Shown here one piece after another: positions 1 to 9,800 of a stretch of 25,442 nucleotides of DNA; position 1 is the first letter of the stretch, and each line of letters begins with the position of its first letter. Under the pieces are notes generated by a model. It saw only the letters and a program-made list of their open reading frames with translations, made no database searches and was not told the DNA's origin. A program made the position numbers and the translations under genes. This DNA is from Priapulus caudatus (Eukaryota > Priapulida > Priapulimorpha > Priapulimorphida > Priapulidae): contig NW_014577274.1 in NCBI RefSeq assembly GCF_000485595.1, forward strand, positions 44,069 to 69,510, written 5' to 3'.

Positions 1-436
1 CCAGACAGGCCCGAAGCACACCCCCAGTTACCCGCACTACTGTACGGGCCACGGTTATCTTAAAGGAACCCTCAGCAGGGCTAGCGGCCCAGCCGCCGCC
101 ATGCAACCAAAACAACGACAGCTGATTATTTTTTCGTTTAACTTTAATTTGTCGGCTTCCCCGATTCTCTTAGACCACTTCTTGAAATCACGAGATGCAA
201 TAAACTTATAGGTGAATGTTCCAAGGAATCAGAATACTGATGTATCCTACTACCGTACTACCCTCGTGTATTTACGAGCTATTCATTATATACCTTGAAC
301 ATCTGCATACTTCTACCATGTTCATCAAATTTATTGAAAACCTTACATTATAGATACTCTATTATAGTACGAGTGCTTTATTTTATTATATAACGAGTGT
401 TCATTTTAAGAAATTATTGAAATATGAGTAACGCTC

Positions 437-1115
437 GACATCCCACAATATTCCACTATCCCTATCTTGAATTTTGGGGCGAGTTATGAGAAAGTCGCTT
501 CGTGACGAAGTCGGTTTCCCCTTACCGCGACGAATAAATTATAAGAATGAACAGGGCGTTTCTTGTTATCCACTCCCATCCGCCCTCCCGCATGACTCCT
601 CTTTCCGCACACCGCCAGCTGCATCCGCCCTTATGCCTCGCCTTCATCCTCCATTACTTCTTCCCTAGCACGGCTGATGAGCGCCCTTCATGATAGGGAG
701 CCCCCGGGGCAATCGTTTTCTCTAAATTAAGTCTTTAAACACACGCGCTCAGTTAGCTGTACTATATGGTGTAGTAAGAGTACCAAATTTGGGCATGTGA
801 CATCAATTATCATCGCTCCAAGCGGCAACGGAAAACGATAGCCAGACCCGCAAAAGGCGAGAAGGATAGTGAATATTGTGGATGCGAGGCGCCGTGAGGC
901 CTGTGGGAGGGGAAGTTTACGAGCCAATATCTCAGCCTATACTAGGAGTATCGTATTGACAAGCAGTTGGTCTTGTTTTAGAGAGCAAAGAATTGTGCTT
1001 AATGCAATAGCATAAAATTATTCTAGACTCGCAGGCAAAGTAGAATAATATTGCCGGGAAATAGCACTATTTTCCCGTTTTTCCGTTGTACACTCTAGGT
1101 ATTATAAGCTCTTGA
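437..1115 (+). mobile_element. MITE family A, copy 1 (left arm truncated)
   Basis: Related in inverted orientation to 5089-6120, and in direct orientation (865-1092) to 6131-6367. The right arm ends CCGTTGTACACTCTAG followed by GTATTATAAGCTCTTGATA. The internal segment around 480-560 (AAAGTCGCTTCGTGACGAAG) matches the complement of 6060-6120. Only a short remnant of the left arm remains near 441-466. No coding capacity is seen. Confidence 0.75.
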
Positions 1116-1130
1116 TAACATATATATATA

Positions 1131-1491
1131 CAGGGGTAGAAATGAACTTTTGAACACGGGAGTCCAACGGACTCCCTACCCTCAAAAAGAGGGAGTCCGC
1201 AGCAAAATAAGGGAGTCCGCAGCAAAATGAGGGAGTCCGCAGTCTGAGGTTCAAAATTAAAGATATTAACAATAACGCATGTGCTTATCATGCGGTTGCA
1301 CGTCTGTCAAATTTTCTTTGGATATTAGCTGAAAAAATACGGTATTTCCACGAGGCTGTGCTCTGGAATGAACTATGTAGTATGGCAGAATTTTCAGGGA
1401 GTCACACGGACTCCTGCATACGTCAAATCAGGGAGTCCGACAGTAAATCTGGGAGTATTTGACTCCGGACTCCCGTTAATTTCGCACCCTG
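1131..1491 (+). mobile_element. MITE family B with GGGAGTCC motifs
   Basis: The ends are inverted: CAGGGGTAGAAATGAAC on the left and, on the complement, CAGGGTGCGAAATTAAC on the right. Both ends abut TATATA tracts, so the target duplication is unreadable. Inside, GGGAGTCC or GGACTCCC recurs (1158, 1169, 1191, 1211, 1231, 1431, 1467), partly as a 20-bp tandem repeat. A degenerate relative lies at about 7293-7630. Confidence 0.75.
1191..1242 (+). repeat. 20-bp tandem repeat (2.6 copies)
   Basis: The unit GGGAGTCCGCAGCAAAATAA starts at 1191, 1211 and 1231, with one A/G change in the second copy. It sits inside the family B MITE. Confidence 0.9.
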
Positions 1492-1550
1492 AATATATAT
1501 ATATTAGTACATAACAATACACAGTAGCAGTTTCCAAGCAACACAACACT

Positions 1551-1957
1551 AGCTGCGTTCACACGAGATACACGGCCTCGCTGGTTCCGTACTTATCTGG
1601 TGCTGAATTCGGCTGAAATACCGTGCTAACACAACCCGAAGCACGAGAATCGAGGCTTAGCTGGCTAGGTATAATATAGACTGGTACCTGGTCGACAGTT
1701 CCACACGCTACACTAACGTCGTGTAGCAAACGGGTACCAGTCTAGGTAAGCGCACTACAGTAAGATGCCTCGAATTGCGTTCACACGACAGACGATACGC
1801 GGCCAGCGTGGTGCCGAATGTTTCAGCGCGGAATCACTTTCCGCGCCGAGTAAGCCTCGTATTTCAGTACGGTACTTGCTAAGCCGCATATAAGTCTTGA
1901 ATATTTTTACCGTGTGAACGCTCAGTACGGAACTGAAATCCTCGTGTGAACGCAGCT
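1551..1957 (+). mobile_element. MITE family C with perfect 17-bp inverted ends
   Basis: The left end AGCTGCGTTCACACGAG and the right end (1941-1957) are perfect reverse complements, flanked by ACT on both sides (1548-1550 and 1958-1960). A 3-bp target duplication would suit the PIF/Harbinger group, but that class is inferred. The GCGTTCACACGA motif recurs internally near 1777. A 12-bp hairpin (TAGACTGGTACC, 1677-1688 with 1733-1744) lies in the middle. It sits next to KNTC1-like exon 10. Confidence 0.85.
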
Positions 1958-1978
1958 ACTATCCTCACCCACATGTAC

Positions 1979-2088
1979 CTTATTTCACCCTGACAAAATT
2001 CTTCTATCAGTGTAAAATCCGTCACAGGTAACTCATTCCACTGTCTCAGCATGATCATAGACTGTGCGTCCCACACTGACAGCGCATT
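1979..2088 (-). CDS. KNTC1: KNTC1-like exon 10
   Basis: Reads NALSVWDAQSMIMLRQWNEL then PVTDFTLIEEF. The LSVWD motif is the clearest propeller landmark and resembles LSLWD of KNTC1. The acceptor is TTTTCACAG. Two donors are possible: GTACAT (exon end 1979, phase 2) or GTGAAA (exon end 1989, phase 1). A MITE lies only about 21 bp into the following intron. Later exons are not found in 1-1978. Confidence 0.82.
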
Positions 2089-5000
2089 CTGTGAAAAATT
2101 AAATGAAGAGTTTTAACGTGCAATTTCATTACTAGGTAGACAATGTTCTCCATAAACTATTTTAGCTTTATTTATTTAATTATTTATTTATTTATTTTTA
2201 ATGCAATATTTTAGTTGCAAGCTCAGACTTTGGAACCATAGGAGCAAGACATGTGGAAACAAACCTGAATGCAAGTGAATGAATGCAGCCAGTTGGGTCA
2301 TATTTCATTCTCAGTCTCATTATTCGATTCACAAATGAAAATATCAAAATATCGGATTTCACAATTTGATGGATAACTAATATGCAACTTAATAATCTAG
2401 GTAATAGCTTTTTCAAATATGGAATCGAAATAGTGTGTGCACTTGTACACTTACACTACTATCCAATGTCAAGAGGTAGCGACAATCTCTACTCACAATA
2501 CACTTCACAATACCTGCAAAAAGATAGGAGTACAGGAAACGAAATATTAAATGCAGTCATTTTGATTAGTAGAAGTGCAATAATACCAGCACTGCACATG
2601 GCAGGACTAACACACACTCGAACCATGACTCAGCATGTCTGTGTAAATCACTAGATCAATGCAGCACTATAGTCAAGATTTCGAACACAAGAACAAATGT
2701 GTGACCCATGTTGAAAACAGTGATTTCTACTCAGAGTACATGCGTATGACACGTTTAAACGTGCAATTATAACTTATCAAATTTTTGAGAGCATAACTGA
2801 CTTCCATTGCACAGCTCCTCATAATGAATAGTCATATGTATAGAGCTGGCGTCCACTGACAAAGGTGACCACACTCCCATGCCAACACTGTCAGAACCCT
2901 AAAACAGAAACAATAACGATAAAAAGTAATCAAGGGAAGTATAATGCAAAACTGCATATAATTTATAAAATATGAAGACATTCTAGGTAAGATATGCATA
3001 ATCACATACCGTAGTGGTTAGAACTACATTTAAGTCGTGCCTCAATGCACTGGAACCCGCAGGCAATGGACTACAGCACCGAGTCATTTCTTTCTGAAAC
3101 TAAAAACAGCCACTGGTAAATTACATGTTTATCTTAACAATATCGCTAGACCATTTCTCTCCTTTTCTGACTTAGACAATTTTGTTTCGAGATATAAGAT
3201 CTTATACGTGCAACGATTTCATAAGCTTTTTAAGGCAATAGTAGTGTCCTTCACTATTTTATGTATGTTCCCAGAAATATTAATTTGTTAAATAAATCTA
3301 TGATTAGATTTAGCTAGAACACAAGAAGCAGCCAATAGTTCAACATTTAGCAACAACAACCTTTGGAAAAAATCACATGTGTACGAAAACTATATTAAAC
3401 GTAGATACAAGATCTAATAGGTTATCATGATCTGGTTTCACCTGCTGAATTTAACCTCCGTCATAATACCTTTTTCACTGCAGCAAAGTCTTTATTTTCC
3501 AGCGCTGAAACAAATCAATGTATAATATTTATAGCACAAGTACTTCAGCCAGATATAGATGTTATGATTATAATTATACACAAGATATATTTAAGACAAC
3601 ATGCAACTGAGTCTAGTGACCATTATGATTAAATGTTTTGGTGTTAAATTCACCCCATTTTTCAACTAGAATAGGTATTAAAGATCTGATGTCATTTTCA
3701 CTAGCTATGTGGGATAGCAATTAGTCATAAGACACTAATTAGCAATAACTAGTTAGTCTCCGAAATGTGTTTCCACCTTCTGGGTAGTACCAGAGTGGAG
3801 CTACTTAATTAAGTGAGAAACTGGTCTAAAGGAAATAATATAAAATTTAAATTCCACCAGGTCTTTTTGCATCACTGAAACCAATTCTCATCCTTATATA
3901 AGACTCAAATGCATCTAATGCCAAAGCATTATATATGGTATATTATATTACCTGTAATTATAGATGATATATCCATATGTGGGAAGAATAACAGAGTTCC
4001 ATCAATTCCTGATATCAGAAGGTTCTGCATCCCTATAAAAATAGCAACAACAAGATGATTATCAGGCTTAATAGACTTTTCCATGAGATTTCCAGGTTTT
4101 CCAGGGCTGCATGATTTGAGCCATATACAATCTTTTTGGCTCATATCCCCCAATCAAGGATTCATTAAAACACAAACAGAGACTCTTATTTGGAACTACA
4201 ATTTGCATGTAAGTGCACAATGCAAAAGCTATAAAGCAGTTGAATTCCCTTCCAACACATGGTCTGTGCTCATGTTATATATTATTAAGCAGCCAGGGGA
4301 TTTACTGGCACATGAAAAGTATCAAGGGTACCTTCCCACATACCAGACCATGCCCACCTACATTCCGACAATACCCAGGAAGACCCCGAAATCCACGTAC
4401 ATTAATCACAATAGAAATATAAAAAACTTTACAACCTACCATCACTAGTGGTAGTGGTTTGAATGCATTGGAATGATGTTTCCCCCTCTCTACACAATAA
4501 AACTTTCTGAAAAAGAATTGACAATAAATATATAACTTAAATATAGTAAATTAAGTAATGATAATTATAAATAATAATCTTAATAAATTAGATAATATGA
4601 ACTTATTATGTAGAGTAAACGAAACATATTTTCTTCTTGTTTATAATAAAGAGGCTAATTGCCACTAGATGGTATAATCATCAAGGCACGCGATTGAATA
4701 TAGTTTTCTTCATATAATTTGTATCACTCAAACAATAATAAAGGTAAAGCTTGTGAAATGTGTACTACATATACTAGCTACAGCTACATATAGATCAGCT
4801 CACATCTATTAAGGCTATCTAAACATTTTGTTGCAAGTATCTTGATAGTAAATGAATGGTACCGAATTTCTCATACAAATGTGTTATTACCTGTGAGAAC
4901 ATCGCCACCTTATGTAGGATAGACACAAAGTGCAAAGTGCCATTGTTCAGGCCAACAACAATCCATTCTGTGTCATCTAAGCTGGCAATCGTCTCTATAT

Positions 5001-8000
5001 CAGAGTCTGAAACATTAGTCCATCATTCAAACTCTAATATGAAATGGAACATTTACACATGTGACAAAAATTATATTATAGTTATAATATCAAGAGCTAA
5101 TAAATACCTAGAGTGTACAACGGGAAAACGGGAAAATAGTGCTATTTCACGGCAATATTATTCTACTTTGTATGCGGTTCTAGACTAAGTAAGTTCATAG
5201 TATTGGGTTAAGCAGCATTCTTTGCTCTCTAAAATAATAACCGCTTGTCTCTACGATACTCCCAGGCCGAGATATTGGAGCGTAATCATGCCTCCCACAA
5301 GCCTCACGCCGCCTCGCATCCACAATATTCACTATCCTTCTCGCCTTTTGCGGGTCTGGCTATTGTTTTCCGTCGCCGCTTGGAGCGCTGATAATTGATG
5401 TCACATGCCCAAATTTGGTACTCTTACTACACCATATGTAGGTGCGTCTCGATTTGCTTCCCCAGAGCCACCTGGGTTAAACCTGCGCGTAAGCAACAAT
5501 CGAACGCATCTGGGTAGGGCAAGATTAAACGATGCGTTTTTTGGGTTACGCCGGCGTTAATTTATCATCAATGGATGCCAGTGCAAGAAAAAAGACATAG
5601 CAATTTGCAATCTTTATTATTAATGAAAATCTAAGAATGGAGGCAAAGACACGCAGTTCATCGCAGTCATTGCTTCATTACTGCTGAAACGATTTAGATT
5701 TTTGAAGATTTTGAAGATTTCGGTTTCGCTAAATTACATTGTTTGATCGAAATACTCCCAAAGTGAAGCGGCTCGGCCTAGCGGTTTACTTCGGGCCTCA
5801 CCCGGTAACGCAAAAATACACGGTGACGGCCAAATCGAACGTATCTTTGGGTGGCCCGAAGTTAGACCCAGCGTAACCTTGAGAAGCAAATCGACACGGC
5901 ACTAATAGTAACTGAAGGGCTGCCGTCTTGTCAAACTTATATTTAGAAAAACATTAGCGGCTCCATCATGACGACGCATAGCCGCTGCTAGAAAGATAAT
6001 GGGAGATAAGGGCCATAGGCGATGTCCCCGAAAGTCACGCGATAATACGACCGAAACGCCGTTTTTACATGTCAATAAAGTTATCGCGGAAAAACCGAAT
6101 CTCACGAAGCGACTTTCCCTAACGCGCAACAATGCGAGAAGGATAGTGAATTATTGTGGATGCGGAGCTCGGTGAGGCCTGTGGGAGGGGAAGTTTACGA
6201 GCCAATATCTCAGCTAGGAATATCGTATTGACAACTGCGGTGCGTCTCTGTATTTAGGAGAGCAAAGAATTGTGCTTAATGCAATACCATAAAATTATTC
6301 TAGACTCGCAGGCAAAGTAGAATAATATTGCCATGAAATAGCACTATTTTCCCGTTGTACACTCTAGAATATATATATATATATGTTACTTGCATTTCTG
6401 GGGTTTACACCAAAGTTGGGTTTACACTATCGACTTTATGCATGCAACTTGGCGTTTTTCTTCTTTCTACCAACCTCTCTATATATGTTCAAGGCTCTTA
6501 CGTTATCGACCGTGAGGCGGCAAACGTTTCAACATTCGAACCGCAGTGTGCGTGCGGGGCGACGCGGATACGCATTTTTGCATGTATTCCATGCCGCCAG
6601 TGTGGTGCCGATAGCAAAACCGTGCTCTCCCGCTAGGTGGAGGGACACACCTCCTGACTGAGCTGTTCTATGAGTGGCCCGCATAGCAAAAACCTATACA
6701 ATTCAGCAATACAGAGTTGAGAAAATAGAACATGTCCTAATCTCCCAATCTCCCAACCTCCCAGCCAGTTGGCCGCGCGACTATTACGTTTACACTGCCG
6801 ATTGTCGGTTTTACAACAGCGAAACTGGTACGATTCATCAATTTGACTGCATGAAGTCGGTAGTGTAAACCTAGCTTTCCACTTCAGATTTTCATCCAAA
6901 ATCACAACACATATTATTTTACATTTAGCTTGCAAGTGTAAACTAGTAGGTAAATGGTCTGTCCGTTTTAAAAATACAATTCATTTTAGTCGCGCTGTGT
7001 TTACGGCATTGAAAGATCCAGTGAACAAATGTGATTAGAGGTGACTGCTGAGATACTTGCCAAAATCAAGAGTGGTCAGAAACGTGCTTGCATTCTGATC
7101 AAACAGTGATAACTGTTTTCCTGCTGCTGCACAGAAATGCAACCCTGCTACAATGGCGCACACTGCAGGAGCATCAACCACCTAAAGACACACATATGAT
7201 CAGAAGTATGATGTATATAACAACTGTCAATTAAAAGTGCAGCATTTGCCACAAACATGCCAAGATTACATCACCTGGAGTAGAAGTATGTCCAGGGGTA
7301 GAAATTATTAACTCTTGATAAAGGTTAATGGCCCCCGGCCTTCAAAAAGAAGTCTGGACAAAAATATGAAAATTTGTGTAAAGTTCCAAATTAAAGCCAA
7401 ATAAAGCTAAAACAATACTAAAAATAAAACCTGACATAAGTCGAGGCAACTGCTGGCATGACCAAAATGATTAGACCATCTGCTGGGCATTATCACAGAA
7501 TACATACGTCCTTACAATCAGAGGAGAATAGATTGTATGTAACGTTTGTGGATTTATGGTTACGTACATTGGGATATTCATGGAGTCACATACACTCCTT
7601 TGATGCTAAATCAGGAATAACAGATGGATTAACAAACCTTAAAAATGGCAACTATGCTGGGACTGAGCGAGGCTGGTAAAGCCGTGGGCCAAGAGCCAAG
7701 CTCTTGGGCTTTCAGTATTTCAAATGTGTTTTTGCTGCTAATAGTTCTAATGAACATTGCATCGTTTATATTCCTGTAACCTTTGCTGTAACTTGTATTG
7801 ACGTCTCAGATAATATTATGCTCGCAATTGTATACCAGCAGTTATTTAAACACTTTAAAAAAATTATTGTTCTTGATCACGTACGTTGCCTCGAGCTGAT
7901 ATTGTGGCCATTGTATCAACTTGATACAGGGCGGAACCACGCTCATCTCTGGCACCAAAGTTGACAGTCTCCTCTCCACTGAATTCAGTCAACACATTAT

Positions 8001-8019
8001 CCCAGATAGGCTCCATCAT
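1979..8019 (-). CDS. KNTC1: KNTC1/Rod-like kinetochore-associated protein, N-terminal part (10 exons, gene continues beyond window)
   Basis: Ten minus-strand exons join in one open frame: 8019-7885, 7181-7061, 5006-4891, 4506-4440, 4032-3952, 3504-3470, 3093-3010, 2898-2802, 2513-2455 and 2088-1979 (905 nt, about 301 residues). Every junction keeps phase and has AG acceptors with GT donors, apart from one GC donor. From family knowledge, Rod/KNTC1 is the large subunit of the Rod-Zw10-Zwilch complex, which sits at unattached kinetochores, recruits Spindly and dynein and sustains the spindle checkpoint. Its N-terminus is a beta-propeller. The reading resembles remembered animal KNTC1 in order and spacing: a start with an IWDNV motif, RGSALYQVD, then IVVGLNNGTLHF, then LENKDFAAVKK and finally ALSVWD. 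No stop or frameshift was seen. The helical C-terminal bulk of the protein is outside the window. The match was made by eye, so a divergent propeller protein is the alternative. Confidence 0.85.
2455..2513 (-). CDS. KNTC1: KNTC1-like exon 9
   Basis: 59 nt reading a split Ser then IVKCIVSRDCRYLLTLDSS. This blade strand leads directly into the WD motif of exon 10, as in animal KNTC1. The acceptor is CTTTTTGCAG and the donor is consensus GTAAGT; phase 0 at the end. Confidence 0.83.
2802..2898 (-). CDS. KNTC1: KNTC1-like exon 8
   Basis: Reads GSDSVGMGVWSPLSV and continues to YEELCNG. The VW aromatic position resembles a propeller blade. The acceptor is TGTTTTAG and the donor GTCAGT; the exon ends in phase 1. 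The other two frames hit stops within it. Confidence 0.78.
3010..3093 (-). CDS. KNTC1: KNTC1-like exon 7
   Basis: 28 codons, phase 0 at both ends, beginning KEMTRCCSPLPAGSSALRHD and ending LNVVLTTT. The acceptor is GTTTCAG and the donor GTATGT. Confidence 0.8.
3470..3504 (-). CDS. KNTC1: KNTC1-like exon 6 (micro-exon)
   Basis: A 35-nt exon encoding a split Ala then LENKDFAAVKK, which resembles the short helix after the propeller strand in animal KNTC1. The acceptor is TTTCAG and the donor GTATTA; the exon ends in phase 0. Short exons like this are easily missed by gene finders. Confidence 0.78.
3952..4032 (-). CDS. KNTC1: KNTC1-like exon 5
   Basis: Reads MQNLLISGIDGTLLFF after a split Gly codon; a hydrophobic blade strand. 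The acceptor is TTTTATAG and the donor GTAATA. The exon enters and leaves in phase 1. The other two frames contain stops, so the frame is forced. Confidence 0.78.
4440..4506 (-). CDS. KNTC1: KNTC1-like exon 4
   Basis: A small exon of 67 nt after the pyrimidine-rich acceptor TTCTTTTTCAG. It reads KVLLCREGETSFQCI in phase 0 and ends in phase 1 before donor GTAGGT. Found by requiring frame continuity between exons 3 and 5. Sequence similarity to known proteins is weak here. Confidence 0.75.
4891..5006 (-). CDS. KNTC1: KNTC1-like exon 3
   Basis: Two nt complete the split Asp codon, then 38 codons include DIETIASLDDTEWIVVGLNN followed by GTLHFVSIL. This is a blade of the propeller resembling the family's VG--SGNLHLI segment. 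The acceptor is TTTCAG and the donor GTAATA; the exon ends in phase 0. A GTGGCG site inside the exon could be a weaker alternative donor. Confidence 0.88.
5089..6367. mobile_element. MITE family A, copy 2 (both arms, interrupted)
   Basis: Left arm about 5108-5345 and right arm about 6131-6367 are inverted repeats of roughly 240 bp, both ending CTAGAGTGTACAACGG. It lies in intron 2 of the KNTC1-like gene. A second MITE interrupts it at 5441-5902; sequence either side of that insertion continues the homology with copy 1. The left flank TATCAAGAGCTAATAA matches the end of copy 1 and may belong to the element. Confidence 0.82.
5441..5902. mobile_element. nested MITE with TA target duplication
   Basis: Imperfect inverted ends: GGTGCGTCTCGATTTG on the left, and GTGCCGTGTCGATTTG as the complement of the right end (12 of 16 match). 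TA flanks both sides (5439-5440 and 5903-5904), as in Tc1/mariner-type insertions. It is inserted into family A copy 2, so it is the younger element. No ORF of note. Confidence 0.78.
6419..6871. mobile_element. MITE family D (GGTTTACACTA ends)
   Basis: The left end GGTTTACACTATCGACTTTA and the complement of the right end GGTTTACACTACCGACTTCA differ at two positions over 20. The motif GTTTACAC recurs just outside (6402) and inside (6788). No clear target duplication. Located in intron 2 of the KNTC1-like gene. Confidence 0.72.
7061..7181 (-). CDS. KNTC1: KNTC1-like exon 2 with GC donor
   Basis: Reads VVDAPAVCAIVAGLHF, then QLSLFDQ and FLTTLDF; these are propeller-like strands. The acceptor is CTTTAG. 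The exon ends in phase 1 and the intron begins GCAAGT, a classic GC-AG donor. The split codon G|AC (Asp) is completed exactly by exon 3, which supports the unusual donor. The following intron of about 2.05 kb holds two MITEs and a nested one. Confidence 0.85.
7293..7630 (+). mobile_element. degenerate family B MITE copy
   Basis: Starts CAGGGGTAGAAATTATTAAC like the element at 1131. It shares the CTTCAAAAAGA block and, further on, GGAGTCACATACACTCCT followed by AAATCAGG, in the same order as 1397-1432. The right terminus is not clear. Confidence 0.5.
7885..8019 (-). CDS. KNTC1: KNTC1-like exon 1 (coding start)
   Basis: Encodes 45 residues starting MMEPIWDNV and containing ERGSALYQVD, the N-terminal signature that resembles animal KNTC1. 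Two ATG codons are adjacent (complement of 8017-8019 and 8014-8016); the first is used here and the choice is open. An AG acceptor lies at 8031-8032, leaving 11 nt of 5' UTR in this exon, so an upstream noncoding exon is implied. The donor is GTACGT and the exon ends in phase 0. Confidence 0.87.
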
Positions 8020-8387
8020 GCCTAGTGGGGCTGCAACAACCATGAAACAATGTTACTGTTATCAGATACTGCTGAGATTTTAGACATATAGGGATCGAAA
8101 TTAGCTGTTTTTCTACTTGTTCAGAATAAGTAGATCTGCTGCAAGAAATGTTAGTACAGTAACAACAAATTATTAATATTGCAAAGATTTTTACATGATA
8201 TAGTTAAGCTAACTTCAGCACTATAGTTTATATAAGCTCCATCGCTCTGCAATAACCCCATAAAAACATTTTCAAATTCTGTTAGAGAAGTGATAGGACA
8301 CCGACTAACTCGCCACCTATACAAAGCCTATATTTCTAATATAGAATAGCTCTAAATTTTCATTGTGCACAGCAGCATGTGTGCGGT

Positions 8388-8456
8388 TAGCTCTAGAACT
8401 ATAGCCCTTCACTCCGCCGCAGGAGGAGCAAAGGGCTATATAGTTCTAGAGCTAGC
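8388..8456. mobile_element. mini hairpin element with 7-bp flanking repeats
   Basis: Arms TAGCTCTAGAACTATAGCCC at 8388 and its near-perfect complement ending at 8454 (one TA insertion) enclose about 21 nt. The hairpin is flanked by the direct repeat GTGCGGT (8381-8387 and 8457-8463), which looks like a target-site duplication. Confidence 0.7.
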
Positions 8457-8595
8457 GTGCGGTACTGTACTTAATATGCATTGCAGTGAAGCATTTAAAT
8501 GGCATTTACAGAAAATTATCAACCTCAGTAATAATAGGCAGGAGAGTAGAGAAACATACAGAATTTGGTAGTAAATACATCTCGTATTTACTTAC

Positions 8596-8660
8596 CAGGG
8601 TTTCTTCCGAGAGAAAATTAGACAAAGGAGGTAATGGCCATGCAGTTTGGGAAAAAACAC
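8596..8660 (-). other. possible noncoding first exon of the KNTC1-like gene
   Basis: On the minus strand a consensus donor CTG|GTAAGT ends a possible exon at 8596. It could splice to the acceptor at 8031-8032 just before the KNTC1-like start codon. The upstream limit is not visible, so the high coordinate is nominal. It would contain a short upstream ORF (MAITSFV then stop). Inference from splice signals only. Confidence 0.3.
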
Positions 8661-9240
8661 ACGATGGATTCAAAGGTAGGCACACATGCGAACACTGCAG
8701 GTGGATGCGGGAGAAGAGAGGGAGTTCTGGGGGGGTCTCCCCCCACAAAAGAAAAAAAAAAATTTGAATGCCTTAGACTGCATTTGAACATTTTCACAAT
8801 GGCGATGTTAAATTTGACAACGGCGGTGCGCCACTGTGCTTCATATGTATAGGAAACCCTGTTTACCATAATTTTATTATTGAAACGTTCCAGGTGCCGG
8901 CTGTGACACGACACAGTGTGAGTGTGACCAAAGTAGCCAGCTTTGGAATGTCTCTCAGATAAACTAAACTATGTTCTGGGGAGCCCCTAGCTCCAAAACA
9001 CGGTCTTGCCAGAGTTAGAAGACCAACGACAATCGGTCGCACAGCCTGGTCGCCGTGTGGTCGGGCTAGGGAGCCCCCATTCCAGTTATACCCACTCATA
9101 TGAGGAGTTAACTCAATAACTGCTCGATCGCCATGGCACTGCAGCACCACACTCCAGAGAATTAAGGGCTGGTCGATTTCAAAAATTACTAAGGGGCTAT
9201 CAACAGGGCTCAGTAATAAAATGAAATGAAATGTTTATTT
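8640..9240. other. intergenic stretch, no gene recognised
   Basis: A G-run/C-run hairpin (8728-8747) and an A-run (8752-8761) suggest an old repeat. From 8890 to 9180 the sequence is more GC-rich than its surroundings and open on the minus strand for 95 codons, but no protein family or tRNA-like promoter boxes could be recognised. It may be a repeat copy. Confidence 0.35.
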
Positions 9241-9262
9241 TTAGGTTAGTTTCAAGCCCTGG

Positions 9263-9379
9263 GCACACGCACGCACGCACGCAAGCACGCACGCACGCAC
9301 GTGTAAGTTCACACGCACGCATGCACGCACGTACGTGTACGTGCACACGCACGCACGCAGCACGCACATGTACGTGCAC
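9263..9379 (+). repeat. ACGC-rich microsatellite
   Basis: Imperfect (ACGC)n with GTACGTGTACGTGC interruptions, an alternating purine-pyrimidine tract. It resembles, at low complexity, the array at 23.5-25.0 kb. Confidence 0.85.
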
Positions 9380-9497
9380 TACATAAACAGCGCTTTTTAT
9401 CAGAACATGTGGTCATTCATCTGTAAATGTCAAGCAGCACGCTTCGCTTCTGCCAACCATGAGTATGACACATAACAAATACACGTGACCTGATCTA

Positions 9498-9509
9498 TGA
9501 CGTCACGTG
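9498..9509. promoter_or_regulatory. CRE overlapping an E-box
   Basis: TGACGTCA (9498-9505) overlaps CACGTG (9504-9509), both palindromic, in the interval between the divergent KNTC1-like and DD3-3-like genes. CREB/ATF and bHLH factors are the known binders of these motifs. Use here is inferred and chance occurrence is possible. Confidence 0.35.
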
Positions 9510-9639
9510 AAACACTCCTATATACAGATATATATTCTGCCATGTTTTTGGGTGGAAATAAACAAACAACACCTTCAAGAACACCCCTGTCAATTTTAAA
9601 CTTTAAAGGGCCTACCCCCGCATTCACGAAAATGACATA

Positions 9640-9800
9640 CGTCATATAGTCATACTCATACTCATAGTCATAGGTACCAATCTAACCCGACCAGGCTCTC
9701 CGACTGTTACACGACTGTTACGCCACGTAGTGTTAAGCGAGATGGGAACTTGTGGCTAAGTCATACTCATACTCACTCATAGGTACCGGTACCAATCTAG
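9640..9800 (+). repeat. CATACT-type simple repeats and paired GGTACCAATCTA motifs
   Basis: Short CATACTCATAGT runs occur at 9650-9671 and 9762-9782. Each is followed by GGTACCAATCTA (near 9673 and 9788), giving a direct repeat about 115 bp apart. The motif resembles the complement of the hairpin arm in MITE C. Confidence 0.5.

Noticed and set aside
101-208. 35-codon frame with a GCCGCCATG start context
   Set aside because: Good initiation context but no family, splice donor or conservation visible; too short to support.
474-668. 64-codon frame
   Set aside because: It lies inside the family A MITE and has no recognisable product.
1191-1242. CRISPR-like array
   Set aside because: The 20-bp units are contiguous with no unique spacers, and the genome is eukaryotic.
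1979-5006. STRAP-like or generic WD40 protein instead of KNTC1
   Set aside because: LSVWD alone fits many WD40 proteins, but the order of N-terminal motifs and the SALYQVD start fit KNTC1 and not STRAP.
6355-6661. Overlapping 92-93 codon frames
   Set aside because: They start in a TA microsatellite and run into the family D MITE; low-complexity start and no domain.
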